From Gammaproteobacteria bacterium UBA5338 (GTDB lineage: Bacteria > Pseudomonadota > Gammaproteobacteria > Pseudomonadales > UBA5862), in NCBI GenBank assembly GCA_002408105.1, contig DHQM01000118.1:7071-65004 (forward strand): a stretch of DNA of 57,934 nt, written 5' to 3'. Each line of letters begins with the position of its first letter. Positions within the stretch are counted from its first letter, which is position 1. Under the pieces are notes generated by a model. It saw nothing but the letters and a program-made list of their open reading frames with translations, was not told the origin of the DNA and searched no databases. Below are positions 49,020 to 56,825 of the stretch, piece by piece. A program made the position numbers and the translations under genes.

Positions 49020-49886
49020 GTGGGCGGCGACGGTGCCGTTGAGGTTTGGTTCGCGGTCAACGGCTTGCGCATTGCTGCGAAATCTTGGGGGCGCCCCGGG
49101 AACACCCCCGTGCTGGCACTGCATGGCTGGTTGGACAACGCGGCCAGTTTCGATCTGATTGCGCCGCAGCTGCCGGACTGCCAGATCGTGGCGGTGGACC
49201 TGCCGGGCCATGGGCGGTCCAGCCACCGTCCCGATCGCTGGCGAATGCACATCTGGGACGACGTGCACGAACTGCGGGCCATCGTCGATGAACTTGGTTG
49301 GGAGCGGTTCGCGCTCATTGGCCACTCCCGCGGCGCCGGCATCGCGACCCTGTTTGCAGGCACTTTCCCAGAGCGGGTGTGTGCGTTGGGATTGATCGAA
49401 GGCCTCTGGCCAATGACCACAAATCCGGAAGAGGCCCCCAACACCCTGGCCAGCTCCATCCACACCGACCTCAATCCCGCCGCGAAGGCCTTGCCGGTCT
49501 ATGCCAGCCACGCCGCAGCGATTGAAGCACGCAGCCGCGCCGTCGGCTCGATTTCTCTGTCCGCGGCCGAGGTGTTGGTTGCCCGGGGGCTTCGGCAAGT
49601 GAAAGGCGGTTACACTTGGTCCACCGACCCGCGTCTTCGGCAAGGCTCGCCCATGCGCCTGTCCGAGGCGCATGGGCAGGCATTCGCCCGCGCAGTCAAG
49701 GCACCCGTGTGTGCGGTGCTGTCTGAGGATGGAATGATTGCCGGGGCAGCCGACGTCGGTGAGCGCCTGGCGGTCTACCCACACCTTGAGTGCCATCGGC
49801 TGACCGGCAACCACCATGTGCACCTTGAAGCTGATACAGCACCTGCGGTGGCAGCGGCTCTGCGGCCGTTCTTGACGGGGCACTGA
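49020..49886 (+). CDS. alpha/beta-hydrolase
   Basis: The 288-residue protein has the oxyanion segment ALHGWLDNAASFD, DLPGHGRSS, the nucleophile elbow FALIGHSRGAGIATLFA with Ser in GHSRG, and the catalytic His in TGNHHVHLE. It is a cofactor-free esterase or hydrolase of unknown substrate. The start is GTG with GAGGATG upstream. It lies between the phosphatase and rraA on the same strand, without a shared promoter signal I can define. Confidence 0.85.
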   Translation: MGGDGAVEVWFAVNGLRIAAKSWGRPGNTPVLALHGWLDNAASFDLIAPQLPDCQIVAVDLPGHGRSSHRPDRWRMHIWDDVHELRAIVDELGWERFALIGHSRGAGIATLFAGTFPERVCALGLIEGLWPMTTNPEEAPNTLASSIHTDLNPAAKALPVYASHAAAIEARSRAVGSISLSAAEVLVARGLRQVKGGYTWSTDPRLRQGSPMRLSEAHGQAFARAVKAPVCAVLSEDGMIAGAADVGERLAVYPHLECHRLTGNHHVHLEADTAPAVAAALRPFLTGH

Positions 49887-49942
49887 GGTGTTCGCAACTT
49901 TCCCCCCGGTTACCCAACCCCCCCCCAACGGAGTCCTGAGCC

Positions 49943-50425
49943 ATGCACATCGTCACCCCTGACCTCTGTGATGAACACGCTGATCAACTGCAAGTCCTCG
50001 AGCCGATGCTCGGCAATTTTGGTGGCCGCAGTGCGTTCGGTGGTGAGATCGTCACCGTCAAGTGTTTCGAGGACAATTCACTGGTCAAATCCCAGGTGGA
50101 TGAGCCCGGTGTGGGAAAAGTGCTGGTGGTGGACGGAGGCGGCTCCCTGCGCCGTGCCTTGCTGGGCGACAACCTCGCCGAGCAAGCGGCGATAAATGGT
50201 TGGCAAGGTCTCATCATCTATGGGTGCATTCGTGACGTAGACGTGATCGCCGAAACCGAACTCGGCGTCATGGCCATTGCCACCCATCCGATGAAAACCG
50301 AAAAGCGTGGCATCGGGGATCTGAACGTGCCGGTCACCTTTGGGGGGGTGACATTCGTTCCCGGACATTTTGTCTACGCAGACAACAATGGCGTGGTCGT
50401 GGCGGCGAACAACCTATTCGCATGA
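49943..50425 (+). CDS. rraA: RraA-family protein (ribonuclease E activity regulator)
   Basis: The 160-residue protein has the RraA core: [62 protein letters not shown] and [17 protein letters not shown]. In Escherichia coli RraA binds RNase E and lowers its activity. Related proteins are aldolases, but the length and N-terminus are those of the RNase E regulator. A GGAG ribosome site lies eight bases upstream. A run of nine C residues (49918-49926) sits just before that site. Confidence 0.9.
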   Translation: MHIVTPDLCDEHADQLQVLEPMLGNFGGRSAFGGEIVTVKCFEDNSLVKSQVDEPGVGKVLVVDGGGSLRRALLGDNLAEQAAINGWQGLIIYGCIRDVDVIAETELGVMAIATHPMKTEKRGIGDLNVPVTFGGVTFVPGHFVYADNNGVVVAANNLFA

Positions 50426-50482
50426 ACACGCTGATCGCTGAGTGTTTTCCAAACTGACATAACCATAAAACGAGGGGTTCTG

Positions 50483-51247
50483 ATGAATTTTTCCAATCAA
50501 GTCTGTGTCGTTACTGGAGGCAGCGGGGGAATCGGTCGCGTGGCGGCCAAGCAATTCGTGGAAGCGGGTGGCAAGGTCATGCTGGTTGATCTGGATGAAG
50601 CCGCGCTCAAGGATGTGGTGGCCGAGCTGGGAGAGGAAAACGCCACCTGCTTTGCCGCCGACGTCACCGATGAGGCCCAGGTACAGGCCTATGTGCAGGC
50701 CACCCTTGATCGCTTTGGCCGCATCGATTGCTTCCTCAACAACGCGGGCATCGAGGGGCGGGTCGCACCGATCGTTGACTATCCAGTCGAGGAGTTTGAC
50801 CGTGTCATTGCGGTGAATGTGCGGGGCGTGTGGCTGGGGCTGAAGTACGTCATGCCTGTGATGGCCAAAGCCGGTGGTGGATCGATCGTCATTACCTCTT
50901 CAACCGCAGGGATTAAAGGCGGCCCCGGGCTTTCACCCTATGTCACCAGCAAACATGCGGTGATCGGCATGATGCGCAGCGCCTCGCGCGAAGGCGCTGC
51001 AAACAATGTGCGGGTGAACACCGTCAACCCTTCTCCGACCGAGACGCGCATGATGCGCTCGCTCGAAGCCGGCATCCTCCCCGACCAACCGGAACAAGCG
51101 AAACAGGCCATGGCCGCATCCATACCGCTTGGCCGCTACGCCGAGCCGGAGGATGTTGCCAACCTGATGCTGTTCCTCTGCAGTGGCGAGGCGAGCTTTC
51201 TGACCGGCGGTGTGTACATGGTAGACGGAGGCACCTCGGCCACCTGA
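50483..51247 (+). CDS. short-chain dehydrogenase/reductase
   Basis: The 254-residue classical SDR has the NAD(P)-binding motif VTGGSGGIG, the NNAGIEG segment, the catalytic set with Ser in ITSSTAGI, YVTSKHAV (Tyr and Lys), and the NTVNPSPTETRMM loop. LVDLDE after the second strand has an Asp where NAD-dependent enzymes bind the ribose hydroxyls, so NADH is likely. The substrate is unknown. GAGGGG precedes the ATG. It is convergent with the EmrB-type exporter, five bases apart. Confidence 0.88.
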   Translation: MNFSNQVCVVTGGSGGIGRVAAKQFVEAGGKVMLVDLDEAALKDVVAELGEENATCFAADVTDEAQVQAYVQATLDRFGRIDCFLNNAGIEGRVAPIVDYPVEEFDRVIAVNVRGVWLGLKYVMPVMAKAGGGSIVITSSTAGIKGGPGLSPYVTSKHAVIGMMRSASREGAANNVRVNTVNPSPTETRMMRSLEAGILPDQPEQAKQAMAASIPLGRYAEPEDVANLMLFLCSGEASFLTGGVYMVDGGTSAT

Positions 51248-51252
51248 CTCGC

Positions 51253-52884
51253 TTAGGTGGCCGAGGTCGGCACGGAAGCTGGCCCGCCTTCGCCTGGCTG
51301 CGACGGTGGAGCGGGGCGCAGTTCCTTGCGGTTGCGCCGTCCACTCACCACATAGCCGAGTACCGCTGCCGGCACGAGCCCCAGTAGAAACACCAAACCC
51401 ACTACGATGAAGGCGTCGCGGAACGAGAACAGCGATGCCTTGGCGGCGATCACTTGGGAGAGGAACTGCCGCGCGCTGGCCGCCTGGGCAATTTCGCCAA
51501 GCCCCGCTCGGGCGAACAACTGGTGCATGGTGGCCAGGATCTGCTGGGTTGTGGCGTTGTCCGGCACCTGGGTTGCAGCCAGTTTGTCCGCATGAAAAGC
51601 GGTGCGCTGCCCCAGGTAGACCGCCAGCAGGTTGACCCCGAATGCCCCGCCCAGTTGGCGCGTGAAGTTGATCGCACCACTGCCTTGGTTCATCAGGCTG
51701 TTGGGCAGGGCATTCATCGCACCCACACTGACCGACGGCATGATCAGGGTGAGTCCAACCCGGCCGAGTAGGATCAACATGGCCAGCGTCCAGAAGTTGG
51801 TGTCCACGTCGATGTCAAAAAGGGCCAAGGTGGCAAGGGCAAAGATGGTAAAGCCCAACATGATCGCCCAGTGCGGGGAAAACCGATCGGAAAGCCGGCC
51901 TGCCGGTAGGAAGAGCGCCCCCATCACAAGGCCGGCAGGCATCAATAATACGCCGGACAGGGTGGGCGTGTAGCCGAGCTGCAGCTGCACGAACAGCGGG
52001 ATCAGGTAGGTCGAACCGAACAGGCCCGCTCCAAAGATGAACGCGACCCCAGCCGCCGCCGCGAAACCTGGGTAGGCGTAGACACGCAGCTGCAAGAGTG
52101 GCCTCGGGTTGTACAGTTCCCAGGCCAGAAAGGCGCAGGCGGAGGTGCCGGCGATCGCGAAATACCCAAGGATGGTGTCGGAGTGCCAGCCGAGCTTTTG
52201 TCCGTTCGAAAATCCGGTCAGTACGGTCAGCAGAAACACCGATAGCAGCACGAAGCCAATCCAGTCGAAGCGTTGAATCGGCCCCTCCTCTTCCCGGTCA
52301 GGTAGGAAGGCAAGGGCAGGGACGATCGCCAATGAGCCCACCAGTGGGGCGATGAAAAACACCGCACGCCAATTGAATTCATCGACCAGAATGCCGCCCA
52401 GGGTCGGCCCAAAGGCGGGTGCCATGATGACCCCGATCCCGAAGTACCCCATCGCGTTGCCCCGCTGGTCCGGCGGAAAAACGCGAAACATGATCAACAT
52501 CGCCAAGGGCTGGATCAGTCCCGCGGCGGCGCCCTGCAAGGCCCGTGCGAGGATGAGCACATTGATGTCGTTGCCGAGCCCACCCAGAACGGAGGCGCCG
52601 ATGAACAGCAACATGGCCCCCACGTAAGTGGACCTTGGCCCGAAGGACTGCACGCACCAGGCGTTCGCGAGCATGGTGGCGGTGTTGGCGGCGAGGAACG
52701 CGGTCGACATCCATTGACCCATGTCCTGGCCGACACCAAAGGCGCCCATGATGTCCGGGATGGCGACATTGACGATGGTGGTCGAGAGCGCGGTGGTCAG
52801 GGTACCGAGGATAACGACCGCCGTGGCGAGCCAGCGGTAGGACGGGCCATACTGATCGAACAGGTCATCAATGGTCCGAGACAT
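51253..52884 (-). CDS. emrB: EmrB/QacA-type MFS multidrug exporter (DHA2)
   Basis: The 543-residue protein has 14 membrane segments and the DHA2 motifs VNVAIPDIMGAFGV near residue 40, FGPRSTYVGA and GPTLGGILVDEFNWRAVFFI (motif C). It pumps drugs or amphipathic compounds with protons and works with the HlyD-type protein encoded just upstream. The ATG at 52884 overlaps that gene by 17 bases; a GTG at 52899 is in frame. A polar C-terminal tail (REL RPAPPSQ...) follows the last membrane helix. Confidence 0.88.
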   Translation of the reverse strand: MSRTIDDLFDQYGPSYRWLATAVVILGTLTTALSTTIVNVAIPDIMGAFGVGQDMGQWMSTAFLAANTATMLANAWCVQSFGPRSTYVGAMLLFIGASVLGGLGNDINVLILARALQGAAAGLIQPLAMLIMFRVFPPDQRGNAMGYFGIGVIMAPAFGPTLGGILVDEFNWRAVFFIAPLVGSLAIVPALAFLPDREEEGPIQRFDWIGFVLLSVFLLTVLTGFSNGQKLGWHSDTILGYFAIAGTSACAFLAWELYNPRPLLQLRVYAYPGFAAAAGVAFIFGAGLFGSTYLIPLFVQLQLGYTPTLSGVLLMPAGLVMGALFLPAGRLSDRFSPHWAIMLGFTIFALATLALFDIDVDTNFWTLAMLILLGRVGLTLIMPSVSVGAMNALPNSLMNQGSGAINFTRQLGGAFGVNLLAVYLGQRTAFHADKLAATQVPDNATTQQILATMHQLFARAGLGEIAQAASARQFLSQVIAAKASLFSFRDAFIVVGLVFLLGLVPAAVLGYVVSGRRNRKELRPAPPSQPGEGGPASVPTSAT

Positions 52885-54019
52885 TGATGTCCACTTCAAC
52901 CATCATGCCGGGTTTGAGCACGCCGGAAGCGGCGTCCACAGTGATTTTCACGGGCAAGCGCTGGGTGATTTTGGTGAAGTTTCCGCTCGGGTTCGGGCTC
53001 GGGATCAGCGCAAACTGGCTGGTGGTCGAGGTGCCGACACGAACCACAGTCCCGGAAAACTGTTGGCCACCGTAGGCATCAACGGTAACGATCACCGATT
53101 GGCCGACCCGGACCTGATCGATCTCTGTTTCCTTGATGTTCGCGCTGACCCAGACATCCTCGGGATCATGCAGCAGTGCCAGCCGTTGGCCGGGCGAGAC
53201 GTACTCACCCGGGTTTACGAATGTTTGGTCAATGACTCCGCTGATGGGCGCTCGAATGGTGCGGTCAGCGAGGTCTTTGGCCTGTCGATCACGCTGCAAA
53301 ATCAGGCTCTCGCGCCTCAGCCGCAGGCCATCCAGTTGGCGTTCGATGACTTCAATCTGCCGCGCATTGACTTGTGCTTCGTTGCGCTCTGAGCGCGCGG
53401 CAACCGCCTGTGCCTCGGAGCGCCGCAGTGCTTCCACTGCCTGCTGATATTCGGTGCGTGCCTGCTCCAGGCTTCTCGCTGGGATCAGTTTTTGGGCGGC
53501 CAGCGAACCTGCGCGATCGAGGTCATCCTCGGCCTGTTGGCGTTGTAGTTCGCTGTCTTGCGCAGCGGCTTGGGCGGCAGTCAGCTGCGCCTCGGCAGTG
53601 GCCAGCCGGCTTTGTAGCTGGCCTTCCATCACCGATTCAGTGGTCTGCAGTTCGCTGATTTGAGCTTCGACGCGGCGAATGTCGACTTCCAGTTCCTCCA
53701 GCAGCAGCTTGGCCTGGCTGTCCTCCAGGCGAGCCAACACGTCGCCTTCGGAAACCTGCATGCCCTCTTCCAGAGGAAAGTAGGACAAGCGCCCGGGCAA
53801 CTCGCTGCTGATCAGGTACATTGAGGAGGCGACCCGGGCATCGACCTCATACACATGGGTCAGCCGGTGGGCAATCCAGCGTCCGCCGACCACCAACACC
53901 AGCAACAGCAACGCTCCGGCAAGCGAAAGCCTGACTGGGGTGAACCAGCGGTTCTTTGTCTTTGAGCGCAGTTCTGTAGAGGAGGTTTCGCTGAGAGGGG
54001 GGTCCACCGGTGCGTTCAT
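52868..54019 (-). CDS. emrA: HlyD/EmrA-type membrane fusion protein
   Basis: The 383-residue protein has a cytoplasmic N-terminus, one membrane helix (about 30-49, LAGALLLLVLVVGG), and a periplasmic adaptor. It contains the split biotinyl-lipoyl domain halves (GRLSYFPLEEGMQVSEGDVLARLED and RAPISGVIDQTFVNPGEYVSPGQRL), a long coiled-coil hairpin (about 100-235) and the conserved VGQSVIVTVDAY strand. It joins the EmrB pump to an outer-membrane channel such as TolC. It overlaps the marR stop by four bases, so the three genes form one operon. Confidence 0.9.
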   Translation of the reverse strand: MNAPVDPPLSETSSTELRSKTKNRWFTPVRLSLAGALLLLVLVVGGRWIAHRLTHVYEVDARVASSMYLISSELPGRLSYFPLEEGMQVSEGDVLARLEDSQAKLLLEELEVDIRRVEAQISELQTTESVMEGQLQSRLATAEAQLTAAQAAAQDSELQRQQAEDDLDRAGSLAAQKLIPARSLEQARTEYQQAVEALRRSEAQAVAARSERNEAQVNARQIEVIERQLDGLRLRRESLILQRDRQAKDLADRTIRAPISGVIDQTFVNPGEYVSPGQRLALLHDPEDVWVSANIKETEIDQVRVGQSVIVTVDAYGGQQFSGTVVRVGTSTTSQFALIPSPNPSGNFTKITQRLPVKITVDAASGVLKPGMMVEVDINVSDH

Positions 54020-54462
54020 GGCTTTTGTTGGGGTAGGGATTCGACGGATTCTTTGATGTGGCGGAAGACCTGGATGCAGTCCTGCAGCAGCTTGGCGTTT
54101 ACATTGCCAAGCAATTCCCGCCGCAGTTGATCCGCGATGGCTTCGGCCTGCTGCAGTACCGGTAACGCAGGTGCCTCAAGCACCAAAATGTTGCAGCGCC
54201 GGTCCTCTGGGTGTGGTTGGCGCTGAACCCAGCCGTCGGATTCCAGCCGGTCGAGCAGCGGGACAAGCGTGGCGCCTTCGACCCCAATGCGGGAAGCCAG
54301 TTGTCCTTGAGTCAGCGGGGTCGCGGACCGGTTGATGTGCGCCAACACACGCCACTGCGCTTGGCTGAGCCCGGTTTCACGGATGCGGTGGCCTAGGTGC
54401 TGGCGCCACAGTGCAGCGCTCTCGACCATGAGATCGACAAACTCATTGATTGCTTGTGGCAT
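54016..54462 (-). CDS. MarR-family repressor of the efflux operon
   Basis: The 148-residue winged-helix regulator has an N-terminal dimerisation helix, the DNA-recognition region WRVLAHINRSATPLTQGQLASRIGVEGATLVPLLDRLESDGWVQR and the wing EDRRCNI. It probably represses its own operon and responds to drug-like ligands. It is the first gene of the marR-emrA-emrB unit. Its promoter lies just upstream, with an inverted repeat overlapping the start of transcription, the usual autorepression layout. Confidence 0.92.
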   Translation of the reverse strand: MPQAINEFVDLMVESAALWRQHLGHRIRETGLSQAQWRVLAHINRSATPLTQGQLASRIGVEGATLVPLLDRLESDGWVQRQPHPEDRRCNILVLEAPALPVLQQAEAIADQLRRELLGNVNAKLLQDCIQVFRHIKESVESLPQQKP

Positions 54463-54466
54463 GCAG

Positions 54467-54524
54467 TACTAATTGATTGTAACCGAATTATTAGTATTCT
54501 AACCATTCGCGCCTGCACATACAA
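54467..54524 (-). promoter_or_regulatory. promoter and operator of marR-emrAB
   Basis: On the minus strand TTGTAT (54519-54524) and TAGAAT (54496-54501) are exactly 17 bases apart. An inverted repeat, TACTAAT (54467-54473) and ATTAGTA (54490-54496) with a 16-base spacer, sits just downstream of the -10 box, where a bound MarR dimer would block transcription. Confidence 0.7.
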
Positions 54525-54543
54525 TGCACGGGGCGGAACCCAC

Positions 54544-54573
54544 AAAAAAAGGCCTCCGAGGAGGCCTTTTTTT
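54544..54573. terminator. bidirectional terminator
   Basis: Seven A residues, AGGCCTC, a four-base loop, GAGGCCT and seven T residues form a near-symmetric intrinsic terminator. It serves the minus-strand surface-protein gene and insulates the marR promoter. Confidence 0.9.
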
Positions 54574-54584
54574 CGTGCTGAGGG

Positions 54585-55226
54585 TCAGCTGCGCTTGCGA
54601 AGTTTGATGCCCCCGAGGGCCAGCGCGCTCGCAAAGAGGTATAGAGCGCCGGGGACCGGCACGGTGGAGACCGTATCGACGATGACCTCGTCCAGGGTCA
54701 CACCGAAGGGAACAAACAACTCGATCAGTTCGTAATCTGGATTCGGGTAAACGACCCAGTCTTCGTAAAAATAGGCCAGCGTGTCGCTTGGGTCTTCGTC
54801 ATCAACGACGTGGTCGACAAGGATGCCGGGCACTGTGCCCGCGGGGTCATCCACCCCAGTGACCCCCACCACCAAGGGGTCGAGCCCCGAGGATCCTGGC
54901 TCATAAGTCACCTGGATGCGCAGCTTTTTCAGCGGCAGCGGGTCAACAAAATTGGGGATAAAGATCTCGAGCACAGTGCCGGTGGCGCCAATCGCCGGGG
55001 TGATGTCGGTCACGGTTGGCCCACCCGGCGCCTCGAACAGTGGGTAGGGGCTGTCGGCATCCCACTCGAAATCGTCAGGAATCAGCGTGCCGCTTGAGTC
55101 AGCGAAAAAAAACGCCGCCGTATAGTTTTCGGTGCCATAGTAGTCTGGGGCGTGGGTGTCGTAGCTGTGGGCGGGGCCGATCCACATGGCCAGTGCTGCT
55201 GCGGCGCTCATTTGCTTCAGGTTCAT
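54585..55226 (-). CDS. VPLPA/PEP-CTERM-like exported protein
   Basis: The 213-residue protein has a signal peptide (about 1-22, AAALAMWIGPAHS), an acidic beta-rich domain (about 25-180) and a C-terminal sorting tail: TVPVPGALYLFASALALGG followed by IKLRKRS. The VPxPGAL motif, hydrophobic helix and basic end fit the VPLPA-CTERM group, processed by exosortase for surface or exopolysaccharide anchoring. The AAGGAG site sets the ATG at 55226. The middle domain is not one I recognise. No exosortase gene is in the window. The 218-base gap upstream has an AT-rich stretch near 55330 that may hold its promoter. Confidence 0.72.
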   Translation of the reverse strand: MNLKQMSAAAALAMWIGPAHSYDTHAPDYYGTENYTAAFFFADSSGTLIPDDFEWDADSPYPLFEAPGGPTVTDITPAIGATGTVLEIFIPNFVDPLPLKKLRIQVTYEPGSSGLDPLVVGVTGVDDPAGTVPGILVDHVVDDEDPSDTLAYFYEDWVVYPNPDYELIELFVPFGVTLDEVIVDTVSTVPVPGALYLFASALALGGIKLRKRS

Positions 55227-55444
55227 CACTCTCTCCTTGCATTCTGGCGTTCGCCCTCGAGGTGCCGAGAGCAGGGGGAATTGCGCATCGCAAAACTGGC
55301 CATAGCGATGCAGGATTCGTTCCGATTTAATTTTATATTCATATCAATTGGTTAGGAATTTTCTCGGTGCGGTGGACGGTGGCATGTAAAAAAACCTGAC
55401 GGGTGTGGCTGTGTGAAGGTGGAGGCTTTGCGCCAACACCCTGC

Positions 55445-56617
55445 TTATTTATTTCGGTGGTGCTCGGTCATCTGCCGGGCGATGATGGTTTTCTGTATCT
55501 CACTGGTGCCTTCGTAGATCCGAAACAGCCGCACGTCACGGTAGAAGCGCTCGACCGCGTACTCCCGCATGTAGCCAGCGCCGCCATGAATCTGCACAGC
55601 GCGGTCCGCCACGCGCCCCACCATTTCACTGGCAATCAGCTTCGCGCTGGCAACATGGGCGCCGATGTCGGCACCCTGGTCTTTGCGGATTGCGGTTTCT
55701 CGCACCAGTGCCCAGGCGGCAAAGGCTTCTGCGCGGCTCTCGGCCAGCATGGCCTGAATCATCTGGAAGTCAGCCAATGGCTGGCCAAACTGTTCGCGGT
55801 CGAGGGCGTACTGCACGGATTCCTCAATGAGTCGCTCCGCGATTCCGCAGCAAAGCGCGCTCATGTGCAGTCGGCCCCGGCTCAGGGTCTTCATTGCCGA
55901 GCCAAAGCCGCGGTGCAGCCGATCGGGCCCGCCGAGCAAGGCCGATCCGGGGATGCGGCAGTCCACGAAATGGACGTCGCCCACCGGGGCTCCTTGTTGG
56001 CCCATTTTTTTGTAGGGGGTACCAAGCTCGATTCCGTCTGTGGCGGCGTCCACCACGAATGCGGACACACCTTTGCTGCCAGTCGTGCTGGGGTCGGTGC
56101 GGGCGAATACGGTGAACACCGAGGCCGCCGTGGCATTGGTGATGAACCTCTTGGTTCCATTGAGCACAAAGCCGTCCCCGTCCGGGCTCGCTTTGGTGCG
56201 CACCGAGCCCGCATCGGACCCCGCTTCCGGTTCGGTCAGACAGAAGGCACCAATGGCCTGGCCGGATGCGAGCCGTGGCAGCCAGGTGTTTTTCTGGTCA
56301 GGAGTCCCGTCCATCAGGATGGCCTGTGAACCAATGCCTACATTGGTTCCGAACACCGATCTGAAGGCGGGCGCGGCGCGGCCGAACTCAAACACCACCT
56401 CAACCTCTTCGGCCATGGTCAGGCCGAGTCCCCCGTATTCAGCGGGAATGGACAGCCCGAACAGGCCCAAATCCCGCATGTCTTGAATGATATCGGCGGG
56501 GATGGCGTCGGAGTCGGCCACTTCGGGCTCCAGCGGGATGAGCCGTTGTTCTACAAACTGACGGACCGTGGACTTAAGTTGGTCTAGCGTCGCCTGGTCT
56601 AGGGGCATTGGAGGCAT
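55445..56617 (-). CDS. acyl-CoA dehydrogenase
   Basis: The 390-residue flavoprotein oxidises an acyl-CoA to its 2-enoyl form. It shows FCLTEPEAGSDAGSVRTKA (FAD-binding), KRFITNATAASVFTVFART, LHMSALCCGIAERLIEESVQYALDREQFGQPLADFQ, HGGAGYMREYAVERFYRDVRLFRIYEGTSEIQKTIIARQM. The Glu in YEGTSEI is the region where acyl-CoA dehydrogenases place the catalytic base. Chain length preference is unknown. The starts at 56617 (MPPMPLDQ) and 56608 are both possible. It is divergent from the thiolase-like gene, so the two may be coregulated in lipid breakdown. Confidence 0.92.
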   Translation of the reverse strand: MPPMPLDQATLDQLKSTVRQFVEQRLIPLEPEVADSDAIPADIIQDMRDLGLFGLSIPAEYGGLGLTMAEEVEVVFEFGRAAPAFRSVFGTNVGIGSQAILMDGTPDQKNTWLPRLASGQAIGAFCLTEPEAGSDAGSVRTKASPDGDGFVLNGTKRFITNATAASVFTVFARTDPSTTGSKGVSAFVVDAATDGIELGTPYKKMGQQGAPVGDVHFVDCRIPGSALLGGPDRLHRGFGSAMKTLSRGRLHMSALCCGIAERLIEESVQYALDREQFGQPLADFQMIQAMLAESRAEAFAAWALVRETAIRKDQGADIGAHVASAKLIASEMVGRVADRAVQIHGGAGYMREYAVERFYRDVRLFRIYEGTSEIQKTIIARQMTEHHRNK

Positions 56618-56825
56618 CTCGTTGCAGTGGGCCGTCCAGGTTGCACCGATCCGGGCCGGACTGGCAAGCGACCGATCAGGCCGGTGCAGGTTGGCGTGGA
56701 TGGCGGGATCGCTTAGGCTTACTCGCGCCTGGATGCGTGGCCATGTGCGCCGTTCATTGAAGGCGAAGACCCCAACCAAGGAGCCATACAAGGCTCTGAC
56801 TAAAACCCAAGGGATGTGCATAGAT

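Noticed and set aside
52868..52884. Frameshift between the HlyD-type and EmrB-type genes
   Set aside because: Both proteins are complete at the ends; the 17-base overlap is ordinary translational coupling.
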